Assembly: GCF_000003605.2 (NCBI RefSeq)
Contig: NW_003146298.1
Location: forward strand, 100,394-118,223
DNA: 17,830 nt
Reading direction: 5' to 3'
DNA from: Saccoglossus kowalevskii
Lineage: Eukaryota; Hemichordata; Enteropneusta; Harrimaniidae
The translations under genes were made by a program, and so were the position numbers. The notes below the pieces were generated by a model. It did not search any database. It saw only the letters and a list, made by a program, of their open reading frames with translations, and was not told where the DNA came from. Positions 1-9,900 of this stretch are shown one piece after another. Positions within the stretch are counted from its first letter, which is position 1. The number at the start of each line of letters is the position of its first letter.

Positions 1-420
1 GAGCACGTCCAAGATTCCGCATAAAAAAACAAAAACAAGATGCCTGCCAGTCGACCATCTTTGATCCAATTGCGAAATAAATCGTTATGGACATGTATCC
101 TAACATGTTTAATCTATGTACCAAGTTTGAATGACAACTGACAAAGCATGTCTAAAATACAACATTTTCAAAAAAAAAGATGGCTGCCAGTCGGCCATTT
201 TGAATCGAATCGCTAAACCACTGCATGTGCATATGTCCCACATGAGGTACTAGGCACATGCAAAGAACGAACGGAATCGGTCCACAGGATTCTGAAATAT
301 GACTCTGGACAGACTGACGCACGAACGGACGGACACACGGACAGACTCACAGACGGTCGGGGACATGTATGAATGAAAACTGATAACATTTTCAAAAAAC
401 AAGATGGCTGCCAGTCGGCC
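1..420 (-). repeat. Dispersed monomeric repeat, reverse orientation
   Basis: Three copies of an AAGATGGCTGCCAGTCGGCC-like block lie at 37-56 (diverged), 177-196 and 401-420. The first two are 140 bases apart; the larger 224-base gap between the second and third includes a CGGACAGAC/GACGCACG-rich tract (about 303-356) next to GGGGAC at 359-364. Read on the minus strand, this is GTCCCC followed by a (TC/TG)CG-rich tract and then monomers, the same order as in the plus-strand elements at 12231 and 14676. The minus strand also carries CATTCAAACTTGGTACATAG (about 113-132), the core motif shared with those elements. No second arm of the head hairpin is present, so this copy is truncated or rearranged. 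The open reading frames across it are incidental. Confidence 0.75.
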
Positions 421-592
421 AAAAAACATCGTGTTCTTACACATGTAATCCTACATACTATAAAAGGTTTAATTGTAACTACTAGAAATTTTAATGATTT
501 TAATTACATTCATGAAGACAAAAAGTCACTGACACATCCTGTCATAGAATGAAATTTTCACTGCTAACAAAGCAGTTTACAGTCTATCTCAC

Positions 593-3533
593 CTGATCAG
601 AAGATACAAAGTCCTGCCCTTCGGCTTTTAAACTATTGTACATTGATGGAATCAAACTGTAATAGAAAGACAAAGAGATAAGAATAAAGAAACAAGCAGC
701 CTGCTAGCTATAGCTGAGTTGAAGATTCTTTGGTTTCTTAGCCTTCAAATACATAGGGGTGGGCGTTTGGGTAGGGGTGTTGGGTGGCAGTATCAACATT
801 GCTACACTTCTGGCCATCAGAAGTATATACATACCAGCATCAGTTTTGTATAGTACATTTTGATTCTGTATTGTAGACATCCATGTTAACTTTAAAAGTT
901 TACGAAGCCTTCATAAAATATGGAAAAAAATTGTTATCTTTACTTAAACAAAATATGATTTATAACATCTTAGTACCTTTACATACTTTTGTAATATCTC
1001 TCTGGTGAGCAAAATACAAGTATGTCTATTCAACTTGTGAAAATCATGTTATTATTGACAACCAGTTACAGATAACAAAATTGACCCCATGTCTGTCACA
1101 AAGTTGGTATTCATTAATGCAGCAACCAGGAAACTCAAAAATAAAAGAAACTTCAAATACTTCATTTCCAGTAAAACACTTACTTTAATTGTGGATCATT
1201 CTTGAATTCTTCAGACCATTGTTTAATCAGATTTTTCAACTTTTCAGCTACCTTGGGATGACCCTATGAATAGTAGACATGTACAACAAAAGAAATAAAT
1301 ACAAGCATGTCACAGTTTCAGTTCTATCAGAGGTCAACTCCAACAGCTGGTGAGTACACCACAGACTCAAATCATTCAAAGATGTTGATAGGGGGTTGAC
1401 CTGTTACCATGGTTACATACCATTATGTTTTTTTCACATACCCTTATGTCTAAGTTAGATACTAATAATGTCAAACCAGACATGCTAGTCATGCACATTA
1501 ACATATATAATTTCATTATTACATGTACGTACCTTAGATATTATATTCCTGGCTTCTGTACAGAAATCTCTGGAACAGACTTCCAAATGAAATATTTTAC
1601 CAGAGTTACTCACACAAGCACCAAGTAGCTATAGACGAACAAAACAATAGATCAAATTGTGATGTTTTAAGCAGGTAATTCAGAAAAATAAGATTTAAAT
1701 AAATTTAATCATTTTAAATTAATTTAAATTAGGAATGAGAATACGAGAAATGTGCAATACGAATGCAATAAATTTGTGAAATAGGTGACAAGTTGATGAC
1801 ATCTGAGCTAATAAAGGCGACTATGTACTTACTGTGAGAGCCTGCATACCCACATGGGGTATTGGATGTTTAATTCTCTTCATTATAGAACGCAGGCAGT
1901 CTTTAGGTCTGTGAATTGAAGAAATGCGTGTTTAACACACCTATCATAATAGAAATCATGATGTAGAAGGTTGATTGAGAAATATAATAAATTGCTTAGA
2001 AACATTATTTTATTGGCAAATCACTGCAGAGAATAGCAATCTGAGTGTGATATCAAATGAATGTTTTAATGAACTCTAAAGCACTTTTTAAAATCACAAA
2101 ACAGTGCATATTCTGATGACAAGAACAGTTTGAATTACCCTGGCTTAAATTATTCAATATTTTTCACAAATACAATGCAAGGTAGTAATTTCATTGAAAT
2201 CTGATATATTGTACAGAGTGTATTTTTTTATTGTATTTTATTATTATATTATTATTATTATATTTTATTTAATTTGTACTATATTTTTTATTATTTTGTA
2301 TTTTGTTGTGCTTTTAATACATACACCTTATTTTATTAATTTTAACTATTATCACATCCATATGTATGTCAAACCCTTGTGTGCTTTTGCATTTACCAAA
2401 ACTACCAAAAAAATAAGATAAAAATTAAAATTAAATAAATTTAAAAAAATAAATATATAGAGATATTTAACAAAAAAATAAAAAAAAGAGGAAATCAAGC
2501 ATGGGATTTTCAGGGTCACATTGTTAGTAGAAGGTCACAGGTTAAAGCTAACTAGCTCATAAGTTATAGTACAATTTAGTATACTGTTTATAAACAGTAA
2601 ATAGATAATAAAAAGTGACTCACCCATTGGTAACCCTTCCTACTCTGTCACAGATATCCATGATAAGACCCCAGTCTTCTGTGGTGTTCAACTCACTGGT
2701 AACTTTCTCTGCAATGACAACAAGTAACATAAACATGTGTATCATTCGAATGATTTTGATAAACATACAGAAATTGATCCAACAACTATGTTGAAGTTGT
2801 GAAAAAAATTAAAAGCAAAACAACTATGTGTATACAAATACAGGTTTCTGTTGCCTGAAACGTGTATTCTAATCTATCTATCCTGACAATTATCAGACAT
2901 ATTTCTTTTCAACACTCAAAATTTATCTAATAAAATTAATTAGAATGGTTATATTGAAAACCAGTTAAAAGAATATGAAGTTTACCGAAATTATTGACAT
3001 ACATTACGTGATTATACGAATAGGCTGAAGTTTATAAAACATGGTTGCAAATTATTTAACCATAGACAGTAATTAGTAGAATACTGTCTATGGTTTAACT
3101 TTTTTTTTATGCTTGTGTGAACACAAAAACAACAGTCTGTGTGATTGCCATTTGCTGGTATACCGCTGTTGTTTTATAAATTATTTATTTATTTATCACC
3201 ATTTATTCAATTGTTTGAAAAACAATGTACAGTTTGATTAATTAATTAATTAAAATAGCAAACATCGAGATATTTACACACAGTCGCAGTATTATTATCA
3301 ATGACATACGCATTTTGTACAGCCATCATCTGACTGTGACTCAGACAATGGAGGTAGCTCAGACGAATACGAGCATTTGTATCTCCCAGTATAATTTAAT
3401 AATATCAAAGTTCTCAATATCTGGATGATCAGGGACGATTACAAACACTGTGTGGGTTATAATCAAATTAGACCGTTCCAGTGTACTTACCGACATCTGC
3501 ATCGAACGGGGAAGAGCTACTGAACAGCGGCAT
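593..3533 (-). CDS. Signal transducing adapter molecule (STAM), partial: first six coding exons, VHS domain
   Basis: STAM pairs with HRS in the ESCRT-0 complex on early endosomes, where it binds ubiquitinated cargo. Coding exons on the minus strand are 3533-3491, 2708-2624, 1908-1833, 1628-1533, 1263-1184 and 656-593. Every junction is GT-AG and in phase, giving 148 codons. The start is [16 protein letters not shown], matching the conserved MPLF...PFD.DVEKATSE opening of animal STAMs. The VHS domain (about residues 8-140) follows, with [56 protein letters not shown] and [20 protein letters not shown]. The segment ends [16 protein letters not shown]. The UIM, SH3 and coiled-coil exons must lie beyond position 1. 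It is transcribed divergently from SNRNP40. Identity is by motif recognition from memory; STAM versus a STAM2-type copy cannot be separated here, and invertebrates usually have one. Confidence 0.95.
657..1183 (-). other. STAM intron 5, with a G-rich tract on the plus strand
   Basis: The intron lies between the exon ending NDPQL and the exon starting with the rest of [10 protein letters not shown]. It contains five G-runs on the plus strand (GGGG 756-759, GGG 761-763, GGG 769-771, GGGG 774-777, GGG 782-784), a canonical G-quadruplex pattern in otherwise AT-rich DNA. Nothing else recognisable. Confidence 0.7.
1909..2623 (-). other. STAM intron 2, AT-rich with low-complexity DNA
   Basis: Apart from splice signals the intron is AT-rich. 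About 2222-2300 is a run of TTATTA/TATTTT simple sequence, and about 2420-2490 is A-rich. The open frame across the first tract translates to a string of I, Y and F and is not a gene. Confidence 0.6.
2709..3490 (-). other. STAM intron 1, containing a perfect 14-bp hairpin
   Basis: This first intron separates codon 14 from the VHS domain proper. It holds a perfect inverted repeat: AACCATAGACAGTA at 3058-3071 and its complement at 3082-3095, with a 10-base spacer. It also has short ATTT and TTAA runs near 3178-3196 and 3236-3254. No coding potential was recognised. Confidence 0.65.
3058..3095. repeat. Perfect inverted repeat (14-bp arms, 10-base loop)
   Basis: AACCATAGACAGTA is followed by ATTAGTAGAA and then the exact complement of the first arm. 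Beyond the arms both sides continue with TTAA-like sequence offset by one base. It could be a small fold-back element or a structured part of the STAM pre-mRNA intron. Its function is unknown. Confidence 0.8.
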
Positions 3534-3613
3534 TTTGACAAGATTCGAGTTTCCTTTTCTTTCAGACAAAATACATTTACTCTACAGGATTGCCCTTTCT
3601 TGTTTTGATGAGC

Positions 3614-3623
3614 TGCGCATGCG
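3614..3623. promoter_or_regulatory. NRF-1-type site
   Basis: TGCGCATGCG matches the core of the NRF-1 palindrome. It sits in the centre of the divergent promoter. Confidence 0.6.
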
Positions 3624-3633
3624 TAAATTAAGA

Positions 3634-3641
3634 TGACGTCA
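3634..3641. promoter_or_regulatory. CRE (CREB/ATF) palindrome
   Basis: TGACGTCA is the full palindromic cAMP response element, eleven bases after the NRF-1-type site. Confidence 0.6.
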
Positions 3642-3905
3642 TATTGTTTTGTCGTTCGTGATTTATAACAAAATAATATGAATTGAAATTGAATTTACGA
3701 AAAAAATTATAAATATTCATAGAGACAATCGTTGTGATTTCCTGTAAAAATGAAACTTTCGTTTTCAGGGAGGAGGTCAAATGAGGAAAGTGTTCCCAAA
3801 CAAACGCAAGATTATAACGCTTGTTTGTTTGCAACTTCTTTACTCTAAAGCGTGGTTTGTTGTCTTTCATTCGAAATATTAGAAATTGGTCTAGAGCTAA
3901 TCGAA

Positions 3906-6900
3906 ATGCCTATCATGGAACCGAAAAGGAAAGCAGATGACGTGGCTCTGGTCCCGGTGAAAAAGTCAAGAACTGATATAGTTGCTGTACCAGGATCAAG
4001 GCAACAGTCTCTTGTCGAAGCGGTGAGTCAATCTGTGAGCACAGTTCTCAACAACTAAAGGACTGTGATTCGAGAAGCAGAGTGTCAAAGTACTTTACAT
4101 TTGTGATTAAACTATTTACTAAACTGCTAACCCATAGTGAGAAATTACACACTATACGATCTGACACAGTAACAAGTAGTGATAGAATGCGAAACAGAAA
4201 TGAGTTAAACTGAAAGCAAAATAATATAGTGCACAATGTACTAATAATACTACTAAAGTGCTCCCTATATTTTGCTGCAACATTTTGTATATTGTATATT
4301 CTATAACCTCAATAGATCAGTGTGGAAATTGCACCAAAAATAACCACCTGCATATTTTGTTGACTTTAATTTTTTGTCTGTAGGGGCCGCCAAGAACGTC
4401 AAGTTTGTTGGCACCGATAATGCTGTTAACAGGACATGAAGGGGAAATATTCTCATGTAAATTCTCACCAGATGGTAACACATTAGCATCAGCTGGCTAT
4501 GATAGACTTATACGTAAGTACTACTAGTATGTATAGTATGTACATGAGGAGAATTATTCAGGTTGTAGGAAATAGGGGGGGGGGGTTTGACATGTTCAAG
4601 GATTCTGAACAATTATCTCTGAGTATGTTTTCAGTAAATAAGCTATGGCTGGATTAAATAATTAATTTAGTAAAACTTGTTATGGAAAACAAGCAAATCA
4701 ATCAACATGAATTGATAACAATTATTCTAAACGTAATTCCTCCATAATTGTCCAGTACTGGGCCATAATGATTATTCTTTATAATGGCTTGGTACTGATT
4801 TTCAGTACTGGACCATCGTGATTACCCTCCACAAAGGGTCAATACTGGAGAAGGATTTTATAGGCTTTTAGAATTTACTGTAAAATACTTTATTTTCACT
4901 GAAGGGATGATTCAGTGAAAATTTAATCCAGTGAATATACCTTTTTACCTATATTTTACATTCAACTCGTCAAATATCAGTGAATTCAATACAAAACACC
5001 CAGAAAGTGACTTCAGCGAAAATTAATTCTAGTTAAAATATATTACCGGTAATTCTAATTGCTCATTACAAGTGCTTGCATTCAAGATTTAGCAAACAGG
5101 GGTTTCATTCATAGCCGACTACAAGCCCAAATTGGCCATCTACTTTCTGTCCCGACTGCCAACGCCGGTCTCGCTGCTGCGCTTCGCACTGCCGAGAGCC
5201 TTTTTATTTTATTTTTTGGCTTGTTGTTACACGATGATGGCCTGCTATTAAATGCATTTGTGAAACCCCTGAGCAAATAAAATACATCGATTACTTACCT
5301 TTACTTGTCATTATTTTTCAGATCTTTGGAATGTCTATGGTGAATGTGAAAATTTTGCTCTTTTTAAAGGCCACACAGGAGCTGTTATGGAATTGAATTT
5401 TTCAACAGATGGAAGGTACACTTTCATATTATCCAAATCATTTCTGTGTCTTTTGATTTTTTGACAGTATGAGATGTGTAGATCCACCACTCAAAAATTA
5501 AATTTACTTACAATATTTTATAGAGTACTGTGAAATACTTTTTGGGTGTTTTGTATGGAATTTATTTTCTGATTTTTGATGAGTTGAATGTAAAAATAAA
5601 GGAAAAAAAGTATATTCACTAGATTTTATTTTCACTGAATCATTCCTGCAGCGAAAATAGCGAAAATTAATTCCAATAAAAAATAAAGTATTTTACAGTA
5701 CATGTAAAAAATATTATTTTTTTTATCTGAAAAAAAAATGAGCATTTTTACAAAGTACAGTAATGTTTGCACCAAACATTAGAGAATACAGATACTGGCA
5801 ACTGTAACAAACATCATTGATGTTCAGTGCGATGTCTTGGTGCATCATGTTCTACTAAGTTAGCCACAGAATATGTGCAACATGTCCACTACTGCCATGT
5901 CACGCTTTTTCCAGTTTGTGTAACCCGTTTTTGAAAACACAATGTATTAAATATGTTCACATTTAGGTGCGACTGTCTTGTATACAGTGGCATAGACTTG
6001 TTTTTGTTTGAAAACAATGAATAAAGATATTGTTTACTTTTATTGAGTCACAAAGAAAACATCCTGTCAACTCCAAGTCGTTTCCTGTTTTCATTCAAAC
6101 CCTACTAGGTTGTATTCAAATGCTGATATATTGCAGTCATGTTTTTGTTTGGAAATTTGCCCATCAAAAATTGTAATTATTATTTTCTTGTATGTTGTCA
6201 TGTAAATTTTGTTAACTTTAATCTTAGTTAAGTCTTGAAACATTTGAATAATCCAAATTGCATTTGAATTCAAATATACCATTATCAAAGAAATTGCTGC
6301 AGCTCCCCTGTCCCTCTGTTTTCCAGCATCTTTGGTTACACTAAAACTTTTTGTTTGATTCATGCATGTCAGAACTGATTCACTGTCTCTCCTTGTACCC
6401 CTCAGTACACTATTCACAGCATCGACAGACAAAACCATTGCATTGTGGGATATGCAAACTGGAGGAAGAATAAAGAAGTTAAGGGGTCACACTTCATTTG
6501 TCAATTCCTGCCATTCAACAAGAAGAGGTGTTCAGTTGGTTGTCAGTGGCAGTGATGATGGCACAATCAAGGTGAGACTGGAACTCGTCATCCACTACTT
6601 ATTTGCTCAAACATACAGTGTGTAGTCACCTACCTGCTCAGCTATTTTGATTATTGCCTCTTAGACTTTTGCGATTTCTATTAATTTATGTACCCAAATC
6701 ATTTTAAAAAAATAATTATTAAATCTAATTTTTGGTGTTCAAAAATGGGATTCAAATTTGTATCTTTTAAATTCGTGTGCTAACTTTTTATGTAAAACAT
6801 AGCTCAGGACTCATTATTTCTCAAGTGAATTTAAAAAAAAATGTTATAAAATGTGACATCCTTTGATGTTATGCGTTACCTCACATTTCCAGTGATCGTT

Positions 6901-9900
6901 GATTACAATGGACGATTACCAGAGTACCAAGGACGATTTTAACAAAACTTTAACTTTAATCTTTATTTACTCACAACATAAACATGTGGCAGAAAAAATG
7001 CTTTAAAGCAATGCATATAGATAGTAACATTTCAGTGTGGATAAAATTGGAAAGCATCACTCTTATCTTGAATGACATGTTGTTGAAATGATGAAATTTA
7101 CAACGCTGCTATGGATGCCATGAGTGACGTGATGTGTAAATTCATTCCATCGCCCTTGACCGATTTCATTCAAACTTGGCATTGACATCAGTCATGGGGG
7201 TTACTAATGAGCTTGAAGGTTGAAATTTCAACGCTGCTATATATGGATGCCATGAGTGACTTGATGCATAAATTGAAGCCTTTGATTAAAGAACTGATAT
7301 CCATTTTGACTTGAGATCCCTACAAAATCAGTTCGGTAAGAGAACACAATGAAGTGAAGCCACAATGACATAACTGATTGTTAATGGTCATCATCATTGA
7401 TGTTACCTATCATCTTTTAAATTTAAACTTTTTCAAAACCAAGATTGCTTTTTATATTATAATAGCAGATACTTTAAATTGAGTGGTTCTCATGGACAGT
7501 TGTGAACCATTTAGCTGTCAATTCAGCCAAAACATTGTATTCTTACTTATTTGTTTTCAGCTTTGGGACACCAGAAAGAAAGGAGCAATAGAAACATTCC
7601 AGAACACATACCAAGTAACAGCTGTTTCATTTAATGATACCAGTAATCAAGTTATATCAGGTGGTATTGATAATGATCTCAAGGTCAGTACATCTTGCTG
7701 TAATAAAGAAAGGTATTATAATAGTAGAAAAAGTTCTGTCATCATTTCAAATTTGGATATATATATATATACTCATCAGTTTAAAATATCACACTAATTT
7801 AATTTTAATGTGACTAGTATACATTATTTTGAGATAATGATTTGAAAGTGTGGCTTAAATGTAAGCACACTGTGTACATGTACAATTTGCATTAAGGTTT
7901 AATCAATTGTGTTCACATTTCGTGAAGAGAGGTGGTCGTCACGTTGCACATGTGCGACAGTTGTGTTGATAAACATTTTCCCACAATTCAATGCACTTTT
8001 CTAATGAAATCACAAGTACGAGTTTTGCCCTAGATGCAACTTGTACTGATTACTCATTCGAGACCTTCCAATCACCAAAAAAAAAAATACCTAATTAAAA
8101 CTTAGTAACCTCTCAGTTCATCTTTGTTCATATGAGACCTACGCCTTTTAAACTGAAGTAAAATTAATACCATCCCCAAGAAATGTTCAATTTGAGCTTC
8201 ATGTACATCATAACAATGCAATTATACATTGTGTTTGAATGAAAAAAAACCTGTCCCTATAAACAATCTACATGTAACTATTTGTTGGTTTTGTGTTTTG
8301 TCATCAGGTTTGGGATTTAAGAAAAAACGATATAGTTTACAAGATGCGTGGACATTCTGACACAATAACAGGCATGGAGTTGAGTCCTGATGGTTCGTAC
8401 ATTGTAACAAATGCCATGGACAATACAGGTAAGCTTTAACTGTGATGTTTCACAAGAAATAACATACATGTACATGTATGAAGGTGTATAAATCATTTGT
8501 AGGAATCTGGTGCTATTATGACAATATGACTGTTGTAGTGCTTGCTTAAGTTTGTCTCCAAGCAACTATTAATACGTTGGAATTTCACGATACCCTATCA
8601 TAGTGCAATAGATATGCGACCAACAACAGAATAGAGAATTTAAAAATATTACATGTACATGTGTACAGTGATACCAAAACCGATTGTCTATTGTGCACTG
8701 ATGTGAGAGTAATGCAGAAAGTATATAGACAACTATAAGTTCATGTAGCCGATACTGTCATGGGCAAATGTTCTATTCAGGTCATATGTTTTGAAATTAT
8801 TCTGGGGCTTGAAATAAACAAATCAACCTGAGTTATCTAGGAAGCTATGCTATTAAAATCTCAGCTAAACTGTATGAATTGGGAGTCGAGAGTGATAATT
8901 AGCTGTACTGAGTCTTGACTTGGGTGAGTGATCAGAGTGATTGCTCTCCTTAGAAAGTAAAGGTCTATCCATTGTGTAATAATCATGCAGTGATTAAATT
9001 ACTCTGACAATGCTATCATCCATGTAACCAATACAGTCATTGGCAAAGCTCCTTACTAGAACTATCTTCTGTTTCCAGAAATAAGATTTATATTGTAAAA
9101 GGCAATGCTACTGCTGAACCCCAATTACATTTTCACAGCTGATTTACCCAGACACACAAAATTGTATGTCTCTCAGTATTGCTTATTTGTTTTTTCTGTT
9201 ATTCTGTGTACCAGTGAGAATTTGGGATGTCAGACCGTTTGCACCACAAGAAAGATGTGTGAAACTGTTCCAGGGTGCTCAACACAATTTTGAGAAGGTT
9301 TGTGAAATTTATTGTAAAGTCGTTTTGTGAGGAAATGGGGGTAATTTGTTTTTCCCTTTTTGAGTATCTGCTAGACTATATGCCACTGATTTAACACAAT
9401 TCTCTCTATTCTTGTTTGTATATCCCACCAATTATGTGCATACTTTGTGATATTCTCAAGATAGTCCTTTTATTATACATCTCAGCCTAGTAAAACAATT
9501 TGATGGGTATTAAGGTCCCATGTTCAATGTATGTACCAGTACTGGTGTTTTTAAATATGTCCGTCTGTACACGAGACTCGCTTCTGAAATGGCAGAAATG
9601 CTTATGAGCACTGTGACTAGTGATAAGTGTGTAACCCAAGTACAATCGGTGGGTGACTAGTAATAAGTGTGCAACCCAAGTACAATCAGTGGGTGACTAG
9701 TGATAAGTGTGCAACCCAAGTACAATCAGCGGGTGACTAGTGATAAGTGTGCAATCCAAGTACAATCAGTGGGTGACTAGTGATAAGTGTGCAACCCAAG
9801 TACAATCAGTGGGTGACTAGTGATAAGTAAGCGACCTAAATTGCAATCAGCGAGTGACTAGTGATAAGCGTGCAACCCAAGTACAATCAGTGGGTAACTA

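Larger units (their letters stand above)
3534..3905. promoter_or_regulatory. Divergent promoter and 5'UTRs of STAM and SNRNP40
   Basis: Only about 370 bases separate the two start codons, which point away from each other. The interval contains TGCGCATGCG (3614-3623), which fits the NRF-1 palindrome, and TGACGTCA (3634-3641), a perfect CREB/ATF CRE eleven bases further on. No clear TATA box is positioned for either gene. NRF-1 and CRE sites are typical of TATA-less bidirectional housekeeping promoters (known biology). That this interval drives both genes is inferred from layout; transcription starts cannot be placed from sequence alone. Confidence 0.75.
4514..5321 (+). other. SNRNP40 intron 2, rich in small mobile elements
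   Basis: From left to right: an 11-base G-run (4575-4585); two diverged 45-base tandem copies starting CAGTACTGG at 4753 and 4803; a TA-flanked MITE (4876-5051); and a GC-richer hAT-like MITE (5097-5271). The open frame at about 5059-5280 only crosses the second MITE and is not a gene. Confidence 0.75.

Noticed and set aside
2194-2421. 75-codon frame rich in I, Y and F
   Set aside because: It translates TTATTA/TATTTT low-complexity DNA in a STAM intron.
5059-5280. 73-codon frame with protein-like alanine/leucine-rich sequence
   Set aside because: The protein-like part coincides with the GC-rich interior of the hAT-like MITE in SNRNP40 intron 2. No splice or start context supports it.
6091-6438. 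115-codon minus-strand frame
   Set aside because: It crosses SNRNP40 intron 3 and the start of exon 4 on the opposite strand; an antisense shadow with no recognisable domain.
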